Source of the DNA: Streptomyces mayonensis
Lineage (GTDB): Bacteria; Actinomycetota; Actinomycetes; Streptomycetales; Streptomycetaceae
NCBI RefSeq assembly: GCF_018982965.1
Contig: NZ_JACBYP010000057.1
Coordinates: 1-50,139, forward strand
Direction: 5' to 3'
DNA: 50,139 nucleotides
Below are positions 24,750 to 34,357 of the stretch, one piece after another. The position numbers and the translations under genes were made by a program. A model generated the notes under the pieces. The model worked only from the letters and a program-made list of their open reading frames with translations. It was not told where the DNA came from and searched no databases. The stretch's first letter is position 1. Every line of letters begins with the position of its first letter.

Positions 24750-25547
24750 GTGTACCGCTTCCTGTTGTCCCGCCAGTGGGTGATCCTCACGCTGGTCGCC
24801 GTGCTGCTCATCCCCACGATGATCCGGCTGGGCCTGTGGCAGATGCACCGCTACGAGGAACGCACCGCCCGCAACGACCTGGTCGCACGGGCCCTCGACG
24901 CGGCGCCGGTGCCCGCGGAGTCGCTGACCGCCCCCGGCAAGAGGATCACGACGGACGAGCGGTACCGCACCGTGACCGCGAAGGGCCGCTTTGACCCGGA
25001 CGGCGAGGTCGTCGTCCGCCGCCGCACCGACTCCGACGACAACATCGGCTACCACGTGCTGACCCCGTTCGTCCTCGACGACGGCAAGGTCATGCTGGTC
25101 AACCGGGGCTGGATCCCCGCGGACGGGGCGAGCCAGACCGAGTACCCGGAGGTTCCCGCCCCGCCCGGCGGGGAGATCACCGTCACCGGCCGGCTGATGC
25201 CCGACGAGACGACCGAGGCGAGCGGGATCAAGGACCTCCAGGGCCTGCCGGACCGGCAGATCATGCTCATCGACAGCGAGCAGCAGGCCGAGCGGCTGAA
25301 CGCTCCGGTGCTCGGCGGGTACGTCGTCCTGAAGGAACCGGAACCGAAGGGCGACACGCCGGAGCCGATCGGCAGGCCCGGCAACGAGAACGCCGCGCTG
25401 AACTACGCGTACGCGATCCAGTGGTGGCTGTTCGCCGCGGCCGTACCGGTCGGCTGGTGGTTCCTGGTCCGGCGCGAGAAGCGCGACCGGGAGGCCGCCG
25501 AGGACGACAACGCCGAGCCGGTGCAGTCCGAGCCCGCGACGGTGTGA
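24750..25547 (+). CDS. SURF1-family protein (cytochrome oxidase assembly)
   Basis: A 265-aa protein with one membrane helix near the N-terminus (WVILTLVAVLLIPTMIRLGL, then WQMHRYEER, the SURF1 start signature), a periplasmic/external domain (MLVNRGWIP motif) and a C-terminal helix (WWLFAAAVPVGWWFLV). SURF1 proteins assist heme a insertion into cytochrome c oxidase. GTG 24750 is used: TACCGT lies 6 nt upstream and no ribosome site is seen, so it may be leaderless. The oxidase genes are not in the window. Confidence 0.88.
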   Translation: MYRFLLSRQWVILTLVAVLLIPTMIRLGLWQMHRYEERTARNDLVARALDAAPVPAESLTAPGKRITTDERYRTVTAKGRFDPDGEVVVRRRTDSDDNIGYHVLTPFVLDDGKVMLVNRGWIPADGASQTEYPEVPAPPGGEITVTGRLMPDETTEASGIKDLQGLPDRQIMLIDSEQQAERLNAPVLGGYVVLKEPEPKGDTPEPIGRPGNENAALNYAYAIQWWLFAAAVPVGWWFLVRREKRDREAAEDDNAEPVQSEPATV

Positions 25548-25587
25548 CGTCTTCGCCGTAGAGCCGCCGCGGGGCCGGCCCTCGTAA

Positions 25588-25648
25588 GGCCCCGTCGCAG
25601 TGCCCCGTCGCAGGGCCCCGCCGTAAGGCCCCGCCGTAGGGCCCGTCC
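25588..25648. repeat. 13-bp tandem repeat upstream of the GH15 gene
   Basis: Four full 13-bp units (25588, 25601, 25614, 25627), each close to GGCCCCGYCGYAR, plus a partial fifth. It lies between SURF1 and GH15. Confidence 0.75.
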
Positions 25649-25705
25649 GGTGGGGGCACGCGGTCGGAGCCGATTGCTCCGCGTCCGGCCGGGAAGGCGT
25701 CACCC

Positions 25706-27493
25706 GTGCACACCCGCATCGAGGACTACGCGCTCATCGGCGACCAGCAGACCGCGGCCCTGGTCTCCACGGACGGCTCCGTGGACTGGCTCTGCCTGCC
25801 CCGCTTCGACTCCGCCGCCTGCTTCGCGAGGATCCTGGGCGACGCGGACAACGGCTACTGGCGCCTGGCCCCCAAGGGCGCCGAACGCTGCACGCGGCGT
25901 GCCTACCGGCCCGACACCCTCGTCCTGGACACCGAGTGGGAGACCGCGGACGGCTCGGTACGGGTCACCGACCTGATGCCGCAGCGCGACCGCGCCCCCG
26001 ACCTCGTACGGATCGTGGAGGGCCTGAGCGGCGAGGTCACCCTGCACAGCGTGCTCCGGCTGCGCTTCGACCACGGCTCGATCGTCCCGTGGGTGCGCAG
26101 GGCCGACGGGCACCGGGTGGCCGTCGCCGGTCCGGACTCGGCGTGGCTGCGCAGCGAGCCGGAGGTGCACAGCTGGGGCGAGGACTTCGGGACGCACGCG
26201 GAGTTCACGGTCGCGGCGGGCGAGCGGGTCGCGTTCGTGCTGACCTGGCACCCCTCGCACGAGCCCCGCCCGCCGCTCGTCGACCCGTACATGTCGCTGG
26301 AGCACAGCGTCGAGGACTGGCGCGAGTGGGCGGCGCGGTGCACCTACGAGGGCCCGCACCGGGACGCCGTCGTCCGTTCCCTGATCACGCTGAAGGCGCT
26401 CACCTACCGGCCCACCGGCGGCATCGTGGCCGCCCCCACCACCTCGCTGCCCGAGGAGCCGGGCGGCGTACGCAACTGGGACTACCGTTTCTGCTGGCTG
26501 CGCGACTCCACCCTCACCCTGGGCGCCCTGCTGTCGGCCGGCTACGTGGAGGAGGCGGAGGCGTGGCGCGACTGGCTGCTGCGCGCGGTGGCGGGCAATC
26601 CGGCGGACCTGCAGATCATGTACGGCGTGGCGGGTGAGCGGCGGCTGCCCGAGTCCGAGCTGCCGTGGCTGTCGGGCTTCGCCGGGTCCACGCCCGTACG
26701 CGTCGGGAACGACGCGGTGAACCAGCTTCAGCTGGACGTGTACGGCGAGGTCATGGACTCCCTGTCCTTGGCCCGGCTGGCCGGTATGCGGCCCCGGCCG
26801 CAGATGTGGGAACTGCAGTGCGCGCTGATGGACTACCTGGCCACGGTGTGGCGGGAGCCGGACGAGGGGCTGTGGGAGGTGCGCGGCGGGCGCCGGCAGT
26901 TCGTGCACTCGAAGGTGATGACGTGGGTGGCCCTGGACCGGGCGGTGCGCACGCTGGAGCACCATCCCGAGCTGGGCGGCGGCGACCCCGACGGATGGCG
27001 GGCGCTGCGGGACGAGGTGCACCGCGAGGTGTGCGAGAAGGGCTACGACCCCGAGCGCAACACCTTCACCCAGTACTACGGCTCGCGGGAGCTGGACGCC
27101 TCGCTGCTGCTCGTTCCGCGCGTGGGCTTCCTGCCGCCGGACGACCCGCGCGTCGTCGGCACGGTCGACGCGATCGGCGCGGAGCTGACCCGGGACGGCC
27201 TGGTGCGCCGCTACAGCACCGAGGGCCCGCAGGTCGACGGGCTGCCGGGCGGCGAGGGGACGTTCCTGGTGTGCTCGTTCTGGTACGCGGACGCACTGCA
27301 CGCGACCGGCCGGACGAAGGAGGCCGGGGACCTCTTCGAGCGGCTGGTGGGGCTCGCCAACGACGTGGGGCTGCTGGCCGAGGAGTACGACCCGGTCGCC
27401 GGAAGGCAGCTCGGCAACTTCCCGCAGGCCTTCAGCCATGTCGGCCTGGTGAACACGGCCCTCGCCCTGTTCGGGGACGAGGATGCAGGATAG
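25706..27493 (+). CDS. GH15 glycoside hydrolase (trehalase/glucoamylase-type)
   Basis: A 595-aa cytoplasmic enzyme. The N-terminus MHTRIEDYALIGDQQTAALV and DGSVDWLCLPRFDS is the usual start of actinobacterial GH15 proteins, followed by a beta-sandwich domain (to about residue 230). The (alpha/alpha)6 barrel follows, with GGVRNWDYRFCWLRDS and GEGTFLVCSFWYADAL holding the catalytic acids. There is no signal peptide. Activity on trehalose is most likely by family; glucoamylase is the alternative. GTG 25706 sits after a 13-bp tandem repeat. The SDR gene follows after 5 nt, so the two are probably cotranscribed. Confidence 0.88.
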   Translation: MHTRIEDYALIGDQQTAALVSTDGSVDWLCLPRFDSAACFARILGDADNGYWRLAPKGAERCTRRAYRPDTLVLDTEWETADGSVRVTDLMPQRDRAPDLVRIVEGLSGEVTLHSVLRLRFDHGSIVPWVRRADGHRVAVAGPDSAWLRSEPEVHSWGEDFGTHAEFTVAAGERVAFVLTWHPSHEPRPPLVDPYMSLEHSVEDWREWAARCTYEGPHRDAVVRSLITLKALTYRPTGGIVAAPTTSLPEEPGGVRNWDYRFCWLRDSTLTLGALLSAGYVEEAEAWRDWLLRAVAGNPADLQIMYGVAGERRLPESELPWLSGFAGSTPVRVGNDAVNQLQLDVYGEVMDSLSLARLAGMRPRPQMWELQCALMDYLATVWREPDEGLWEVRGGRRQFVHSKVMTWVALDRAVRTLEHHPELGGGDPDGWRALRDEVHREVCEKGYDPERNTFTQYYGSRELDASLLLVPRVGFLPPDDPRVVGTVDAIGAELTRDGLVRRYSTEGPQVDGLPGGEGTFLVCSFWYADALHATGRTKEAGDLFERLVGLANDVGLLAEEYDPVAGRQLGNFPQAFSHVGLVNTALALFGDEDAG

Positions 27494-27498
27494 GGACC

Positions 27499-28254
27499 AT
27501 GGATCTTGGACTGAAGGACCGGGTGTACGTCGTCACGGGAGCCACCCGGGGCCTGGGCAATGCCACCGCGCGCGAACTGGTCGCCGACGGGGCGAAGGTG
27601 GTCCTCACGGGCCGGAACGAGAAGAGCGTCGCCGATGCCGCGGCCGCGCTGGGCCCCGGAGCGGTGGGGGTCGCCGCGGACAACGCCGACCCGGAGGCCG
27701 CGGGGCGGCTGATCGCGACCGCCCGTGAACGCTTCGGCCGTTTCGACGGCGTACTGATCAGCGTGGGCGGGCCGCCGGCCGGGTTCGCCGCCGACAACAC
27801 GGACGAGCAGTGGCAGTCGGCGTTCGAATCGGTCTTCCTCGGCGCCGTGCGGCTGGCCCGCACGGCGGCGGCCGAGCTGGAGGACGGCGGCGTCATCGGC
27901 TTCGTGCTGTCGGGCTCGGTGCACGAGCCGATCCCGGGCCTGACCATCTCCAACGGCCTGCGGCCGGGTCTCGCGGGCTTCGCCAAGTCCCTCGCCGACG
28001 AGCTGGGCCCGCGCGGCGTCCGCGTCGTCGGCCTGCTGCCGGGCCGCGTCGACACCGACCGGGTGCGGGAACTGGACGGTGCCTCGGCCGACCCGGAGGC
28101 GACGAGGGCGGCCTCCGAGGCCCGTATCCCGCTGCGGCGCTACGGCGTGCCGGAGGAGTTCGGCCGCGCCGCCGCCTTCCTGCTCTCGCCCGCCGCGTCG
28201 TACGTCACGGGCGTGATGCTGCCCGTGGACGGCGGGGTACGGCACGGGTTCTGA
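27499..28254 (+). CDS. SDR-family oxidoreductase with an altered active site
   Basis: A 251-aa short-chain dehydrogenase fold. The cofactor motif TGATRGLG (residues 13-20) is intact and the end PVDGGVRHGF is typical. The usual YxxxK is replaced: aligned by eye, the Tyr position is Ser151 and the Lys position Arg155 in SNGLRPGLAGFAKS, and the loop before it has SGSVHEPIPGL. This SNxxRxG type recurs in a subfamily as I remember, so it is not necessarily broken. ATG 27499 is 5 nt after the GH15 stop. Substrate unknown. Confidence 0.85.
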   Translation: MDLGLKDRVYVVTGATRGLGNATARELVADGAKVVLTGRNEKSVADAAAALGPGAVGVAADNADPEAAGRLIATARERFGRFDGVLISVGGPPAGFAADNTDEQWQSAFESVFLGAVRLARTAAAELEDGGVIGFVLSGSVHEPIPGLTISNGLRPGLAGFAKSLADELGPRGVRVVGLLPGRVDTDRVRELDGASADPEATRAASEARIPLRRYGVPEEFGRAAAFLLSPAASYVTGVMLPVDGGVRHGF

Positions 28255-28256
28255 CG

Positions 28257-28376
28257 CCGGAGCGCCGGATCCCTGGAGCACCAGAGCGCCGGAGCCCTGA
28301 AGCGCCCGAGTCCCGGAGCTCTGGAGCGCCGGAGCGCCGGAGGCAGCACGCCCCGGAGGCAGGGCGCCGGGTGACC
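28257..28376. repeat. GGAGCGCCGGA-type imperfect repeats after the SDR gene
   Basis: GGAGC/GCCGGA motifs recur about ten times. Related GGAGCCCGGAG repeats occur at 29660-29725 (inside a gene) and 36012-36100. Confidence 0.6.
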
Positions 28377-28396
28377 GGTGCGGTGGTTCCGCGGCG

Positions 28397-28975
28397 TCAG
28401 CTGACGCGTTCCGCCCCGTGTTTGACGCCCCGCAGCTGGACCTCGGCCGGGAGGGACGTGAGGCCGGCCGAGGTGCGGGCGTGGGCCAGAGCGCGGGTCG
28501 TGAGGTCGTGCAGTGCGGTGCCGGGGTCCACGTGGGGGGCCAGGAGCAGCCGGACGCGGGTCGCCGGGGCGTTCCGGCGGCCGGTGAGCCGGACCCCGGC
28601 CCGTTCGACGCCGTCCACCCGGTCCGCCCCGTCGGCGAGGACGTCTTCCAGTGCCCGGCCGCGCAGCGTCGCGCTCTCGCCGTCCCCGGTGTCGACGAGT
28701 ACCTCGGTGAGACGGCGCCGGCGCACGACCGCCACCAGCCACCACAGGGCGAGCAGCAGCAGGACGGCGAGGGCGGCGATGACGACCGGCCACCACCAGC
28801 CGGCGTCGCGCCACCGGGTGCGTTCGGCGGTGGTGAGCAGCACGTCGTCGGGTCCCTGGTGGAGCCACCAGGAGGGCGGGGGCGCGTCGAACGCGACGGC
28901 GAGCACCGCGCCGCCGACGGCGAGCAGGACCAGACCGGCCAGGCCGGTCAGCACTCGGTTCACGGTCCGCAGCAC
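28397..28975 (-). CDS. AmaP-like alkaline-shock membrane anchor protein
   Basis: A 192-aa protein with two membrane helices: residues about 8-27 (LTGLAGLVLLAVGGAVLAVAF) and 65-85 (WWWPVVIAALAVLLLLALWWL), then a cytoplasmic Asp/Arg-rich domain. It is the last gene of an operon containing two Asp23/Gls24 proteins, the place of the membrane anchor AmaP. GTG 28975 is chosen because GAAGGGG lies 7 nt upstream; GTG 28963 is possible. The anchor role is an inference from family and context. Confidence 0.75.
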   Translation of the reverse strand: MLRTVNRVLTGLAGLVLLAVGGAVLAVAFDAPPPSWWLHQGPDDVLLTTAERTRWRDAGWWWPVVIAALAVLLLLALWWLVAVVRRRRLTEVLVDTGDGESATLRGRALEDVLADGADRVDGVERAGVRLTGRRNAPATRVRLLLAPHVDPGTALHDLTTRALAHARTSAGLTSLPAEVQLRGVKHGAERVS

Positions 28976-28979
28976 CGCG

Positions 28980-29735
28980 TCACCCCTTCCGTCCGGGGCG
29001 TGCCACCCGCAGCGACACGGCGGGCGGCCTGGCCAGGCCGAGACCGCGCACCGCGTCGTCGAGCACGCCGTCCAGGTCGGCCCGTACGTCGTCCAGTTCC
29101 CGGAAGTGCGACAGCGCGCGCACCCGCGCCCGGCGGCGGCGCATCCTGACCCGCGCCGACTGCACCCCGGAGACCTCCATGGCCCGGTCCCGCAGCACGG
29201 TGGCGGCGGCGTCCCGGTGCAGCCCGGCGCGTACGTCCCGGTGGGTGCGGCGCATCGGCAGCACCCGGCGCAGGCCGGGAGTGAGGGCCAGGACGAGCAG
29301 CCAGAGCCCGAGGGCCGCGGCGACGGACGCCCCCACCAGGACCCAGATGTCGTCGAGGGGCCGTTCGGCGAGCTGCCGGGCCAGGTCGCGGCGCCAGCCG
29401 AGGGCCGGCCGGCCGGTGCGCACGGCGGCGATGTCGTAGAGGAAGACACCGGTGAGGAGCAGCAGGAGCAGCGCGACGATGCCCGCGGGCACGCGGCGTG
29501 CCGACCAGAAGCGTCCCGCCCGCGCGAGGTCCGGCGTGCCGGGGTCGTCGGGCGGGTCCGGCGGCCGCTTCTCCAGCGACGGCGCCCCGCCGGGCTGCGT
29601 GCCGGGCTCCATGACCGGCAGGCGCTGGGTGCTGCCCTCGCCCGTGCCGAAGTCCGGGGAACCGGAGCCCGGAGAATCGGAGCCCGGAGAACCGGGGCCG
29701 GAGCCCCGGGAACCGGAGCCCTGGGACTCGCTCAT
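28980..29735 (-). CDS. DUF6286 membrane protein in the Asp23 operon
   Basis: A 251-aa protein. The first 55 residues are Gly/Ser/Pro repeats (GSGSRGSGPGSPGSDSP) encoded by a 15-bp GGAGCCCGGAGAA-like repeat. Two membrane helices follow (VPAGIVALLLLLLTGVFLYD and DIWVLVGASVAAALGLWLL) with RPALGWRRDLAR between them, the DUF6286 pattern as I recall. A basic cytoplasmic domain with YEL-like strands ends the protein. ATG 29735 overlaps the Asp23 gene's TGA (29732). It is probably an anchor or partner for the Asp23 proteins. Confidence 0.72.
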   Translation of the reverse strand: MSESQGSGSRGSGPGSPGSDSPGSGSPDFGTGEGSTQRLPVMEPGTQPGGAPSLEKRPPDPPDDPGTPDLARAGRFWSARRVPAGIVALLLLLLTGVFLYDIAAVRTGRPALGWRRDLARQLAERPLDDIWVLVGASVAAALGLWLLVLALTPGLRRVLPMRRTHRDVRAGLHRDAAATVLRDRAMEVSGVQSARVRMRRRRARVRALSHFRELDDVRADLDGVLDDAVRGLGLARPPAVSLRVARPGRKG

Positions 29736-30115
29736 CGGGTCCTCCCGTGGCTCGCGCCGTACTCGGCCGCCAGGTGCAGCCGCTCCACCCTGACCGCGAC
29801 CTCGGGCACCGCCATGCCCACCAAAGTCCGTACCCGCTGGACGACTTGGTGACGCACCTGTGCGCAGCGGGCGCCGATGTCGCTGGGGTGGTCGAGTTCC
29901 AGGTGGACGCTGACGCGGGCGGTGTCGTGGTGGACGACCACGGTGGCGTACGGGCGCGCCGCGTCCGGGTGGAGCGGGCCCAGCGCCTCCAGCGCCGCCC
30001 GCGCGGCGACCTTGGCGACGACCCGGTCTGCGATCCGCGTGGCACCGCGCTCGCGGGGCGGCACGGCGGCCGCGGGCTGCAGCACCTCACCGACCCCGCC
30101 GGTCACGCCGGTCAC
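29732..30115 (-). CDS. Asp23/Gls24-family envelope-stress protein (shorter copy)
   Basis: A 127-aa Asp23/Gls24 protein. The family core runs IADRVVAKVAARAALEAL, then VSVHLELDHPSDIGARCAQVRHQVVQRVRTLVGM, VPEVAVRVERLHL. GTG 30115 overlaps the stop of the upstream 61-aa gene as GTGA. Asp23 proteins coat the membrane through AmaP in staphylococci. The N-terminus differs from the longer copy at 30356. Function here is inferred from family. Confidence 0.82.
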   Translation of the reverse strand: MTGVTGGVGEVLQPAAAVPPRERGATRIADRVVAKVAARAALEALGPLHPDAARPYATVVVHHDTARVSVHLELDHPSDIGARCAQVRHQVVQRVRTLVGMAVPEVAVRVERLHLAAEYGASHGRTR

Positions 30116-30297
30116 CGTCGCCGGTCGTCGCGGCCGCGGAAGAGGTCACCGAGGTCCATGTCCCCCTCCAGGAGGCGCCCGGCGACGAACCCGACGGCTC
30201 CCAGCGCAGCGACCAGCAAAAACGCGCCGAAACCGCCGAAGTAGCCGGCGAATCCGAGTGCCATGCCGGCGATCATGCCGACCACGGCCATGCTCAT
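30112..30297 (-). CDS. Small DUF2273-like membrane protein
   Basis: A 61-aa protein, almost one hydrophobic hairpin with glycine-rich helices (MSMAVVGMIAGMALGFAGYF, GAFLLVAALGAVGFVAGRLL) and a charged end DLFRGRDDRRR. Small DUF2273 proteins sit with Asp23 genes in other actinobacteria and firmicutes. ATG 30297 is the first start; its stop overlaps the following Asp23 gene's start. Confidence 0.75.
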   Translation of the reverse strand: MSMAVVGMIAGMALGFAGYFGGFGAFLLVAALGAVGFVAGRLLEGDMDLGDLFRGRDDRRR

Positions 30298-30355
30298 GGT
30301 GCGCTCCCCTCATTCACCCTGTCGGCGGTATTCGCCCTGTCGGCCGGCGTCCGTG

Positions 30356-30838
30356 TCACTTGATCCGGGGCTCCGGTTCCTCGTCCTCCTCGTCGGGCAG
30401 CTTCACGTCGCTGACCGCGATGTTGACCTCGACGACCTCCAGACCGGTCATCCGCTCCACGGCCGCGACCACGTTCTCCCGCACGTCCCGCGCGACGTCC
30501 GAGATCGACACGCCGTACTCGACGACGATCTCCAGGTCGAGCGCGGTCTGCTTCTCGCCGACCTCGGCCTTCACCCCGCGGGTCACCCCGGACCTGGTGC
30601 CGCCCGGCACCCGGTCGCGCACGGCGCCGAAGGTGCGGGACATCCCGCTGCCCATCGCGTGCACACCGGCGACGTCGCGTGCGGCCATTCCGGTGATCTT
30701 CTCCACCACGCCGTCGGCGATGGTGGTCCGTCCCCGGGTCCCGGCGTCGCCGCCGCCACGCCGGATCGTCTGGCTCCTGGCCGTCCCGGGGGTGTCGCTC
30801 GTGTCCTGCCCGGTCCGGTGGCTCTCGATGTCGCTCAT
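30356..30838 (-). CDS. Asp23/Gls24-family envelope-stress protein (longer copy)
   Basis: A 160-aa protein. A disordered charged N-terminus (residues 1-35) is followed by the Asp23 core: GRTTIADGVVEKITGMAARDVAGVHAMGSG, LDLEIVVEYGVSISDVARDVRENVVAAVERMTGLEVVEVNIAVSDV in segments. The C-terminus is acidic (DEEDEEPEPRIK). ATG 30838 has GGAAGGGA upstream. It is the first gene of the five-gene operon that ends at 28397; its promoter should lie in 30839-30955. Confidence 0.88.
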   Translation of the reverse strand: MSDIESHRTGQDTSDTPGTARSQTIRRGGGDAGTRGRTTIADGVVEKITGMAARDVAGVHAMGSGMSRTFGAVRDRVPGGTRSGVTRGVKAEVGEKQTALDLEIVVEYGVSISDVARDVRENVVAAVERMTGLEVVEVNIAVSDVKLPDEEDEEPEPRIK

Positions 30839-30955
30839 CGCCTACGTCCCTTCCGGTGGGGGTCCTGCGATCCACGGTAGGCGGGGTCGCGGCGCCGCGC
30901 GCCGTGGATACGGCGGACCGGAGGAACGAGGCTGCCGGGCGCGGGCCCTCCCGTG

Positions 30956-31759
30956 CTACTCCCCCAGCCCGGCCAGGTCGCGCAGCCGCCGGCCCTGCGC
31001 GGCCCGTTCGGCGACGCGCTGGGCCTCGTAGTCCCGGTGCTGGGCGCCCTGGAGCAGTGCCTTGGTCTCGACGACGGCGTCGCGCGGCGCCGCCAGGACC
31101 GCCGACACCAGGTCCTGTACGGCACCGTCGAGCTGGTCCCCGGGCACGGCGAGGTTGGCGAGCCCGCTGCTCACGGCCTCCTCGGCCATGACGAAGCGCC
31201 CGGTCGCGCAGATCTCCAGCGCGCGGGCGTATCCGACCAGGGACACCAGGGGGTGCGTGCCCGTGAGGTCCGGCACGAGGCCGAGGCTGGTCTCGCGCAT
31301 GGCGAACTGCACGTCGTCGGCGACGACCCGCAGGTCGCAGGCGAGGGCGAGCTGGAAGCCCGCACCGATGGCGTGCCCCTGGACGGCGGCGACGGACAGG
31401 ATGTCGGTGCGCCGCCACCAGGTGAACGCCTCCTGGTACTCGGCCACGGCCGCGTCGAGTTCGGCGTCGCCGCCGCGCGCGAGGTCGAGGAACGACGGTT
31501 CGCCGTCGAAGCCCTCGGGCGTGAACGCCTGCCGGTCGAGCCCGGCCGAGAACGACTTGCCCTCGGCCCGCAGCACCACGGCCCGGACGGAGCCCGGCAG
31601 CAGCCGGCCGGCCTCGGTGAGCGCCCGCCACAGGGCGGGGCTCTGCGCGTTGCGCTTGGCCGGGTTGGTCAGCGTCACCGTGGCGACGGCGTCGTCGACG
31701 GTGAGCCGCACGCCGTCCCGGTCGAGTGCGGGACCGGGGTCGTGGACGGGCGAAGCCAT
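30956..31759 (-). CDS. Enoyl-CoA hydratase/isomerase (crotonase) family protein
   Basis: A 267-aa crotonase. The oxyanion segment is AVQGHAIGAGFQLALACDLR, and the first acyl-CoA loop is SFSAGLD. The usual catalytic Glu pair is not typical: LGLVPDLTGTHPLV has Asp where many hydratases have Glu, so isomerase or another crotonase activity is possible. GGAGG precedes ATG 31759. The gene is alone; the gap upstream has an imperfect inverted repeat (GTGACTG/CAGTAAC) near 31833-31848. Confidence 0.85.
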   Translation of the reverse strand: MASPVHDPGPALDRDGVRLTVDDAVATVTLTNPAKRNAQSPALWRALTEAGRLLPGSVRAVVLRAEGKSFSAGLDRQAFTPEGFDGEPSFLDLARGGDAELDAAVAEYQEAFTWWRRTDILSVAAVQGHAIGAGFQLALACDLRVVADDVQFAMRETSLGLVPDLTGTHPLVSLVGYARALEICATGRFVMAEEAVSSGLANLAVPGDQLDGAVQDLVSAVLAAPRDAVVETKALLQGAQHRDYEAQRVAERAAQGRRLRDLAGLGE

Positions 31760-31917
31760 GGGGCGCCTCCGAAAGTGCGGTCGTCGTCCCCGCCGCCGCG
31801 CCGGGCTGTGCGCCGTGCGGGGGCGGAGCTAAGTGACTGCACAGTAACCACCCGGACGGTCATGCGACCGACCGGGTGACCACCTTCACTTTCGGAGTCG
31901 AGGGGTCGCCCGGGATG

Positions 31918-32139
31918 TCAGGCCGATGTGGCCTTCTTGCCCCGGGTAGCCCCGCCACGCCCTCGGAGCGTGACGCCCGACTCGCTGAGCATGCGGTGCA
32001 CAAAGCCATACGAGCGGCCCGTTTCCTCGGCCAACGCCCGAATGCTCGCACCGGCGTCGTACTTCTTCTTCAGGTCTGCCGCGAGCTTGTCGCGCGCGGC
32101 GCCGGTCACCCGGCTGCCCTTCTTCAGAGTCTCGGCCAC
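31918..32139 (-). CDS. gbn: GATC-binding nucleoid-associated protein Gbn
   Basis: A 73-aa basic protein starting (M)AETLKKGSRVTGAARDKL, then a helix-turn-helix (ASIRALAEETGRSYGFVHRM) and a basic glycine-rich tail (GRGGATRGKK). It looks the same as Gbn, the S. coelicolor nucleoid protein that binds GATC-containing sites and affects development and antibiotic production; the length (73 aa) and place next to a crotonase and an ABC-F gene agree. GTG 32139 has a GAGGAGG site 5 nt upstream; an in-frame frame to 32184 lacks one. The upstream region is dense in GATC (see separate entry), suggesting autoregulation. Confidence 0.9.
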   Translation of the reverse strand: MAETLKKGSRVTGAARDKLAADLKKKYDAGASIRALAEETGRSYGFVHRMLSESGVTLRGRGGATRGKKATSA

Positions 32140-32408
32140 CCGTGCCTCCTCATGGGAAGTGCGCTCTGGTCTTCTCATGATCACCCCTCCCGGCCCTCAT
32201 GGCCACCCATTCGGCAAGGTCGATGAGACAAGGTTGTGACGACAGGAGCCGGTCCCCACATACGGAATGCGGAATTCCAGAGAATCGCGCCCGTACCGCC
32301 GAACGGGTTTCTCCGCGTAACTCCAGGTCAGAAAGGCGCCGCGGCCGAACCCCCGGGCAAAGGGGATCCGGCCGCGAAATTGATGTACGACACACCTCTT
32401 GATGAGGA

Positions 32409-32476
32409 GATCTCACACAGATGGTGGATCACGGATCGGCCGAATGATCCATCACCAGTGGATCATCCATTCGATC
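32409..32476. promoter_or_regulatory. GATC cluster upstream of gbn
   Basis: Six GATC sites begin at 32409, 32427, 32434, 32446, 32461 and 32473 within 68 bp; others lie at 32365 and 32179. ATGATCCA (32444-32451) and TGGATCAT (32459-32466) form a perfect 8-bp inverted repeat. It lies between gbn and the upstream ABC-F gene in an otherwise gene-free 398-nt gap, which also holds the gbn promoter. Confidence 0.6.
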
Positions 32477-32537
32477 AAGCGGAATCGACGGTCACGCGAG
32501 AGCGACGACCAGAGCGGCCGGCAGGCGAGCGCGAGGA

Positions 32538-34136
<1,599 letters not shown>

Positions 34137-34357
34137 GGTCAGACTCCTGGGCGGGTGGGTGGCGGAATGGGCGGCTGAGGAGAGGTCCCGCCGGCTAATG
34201 CACGAGGAGAATGGCCATGGGGGCCAGTCTAACGGTGGCGTGCAACCGCTTTTCCCCGCGAGCGTTGTCACTGCGTACGCGCCGGAGGTGCGCGGGGGGA
34301 CGTACGCGCGAGGCGCACGGGAAGCCCCCGGCCGTGCGCCCGCAGGGGGCCGCGGGC

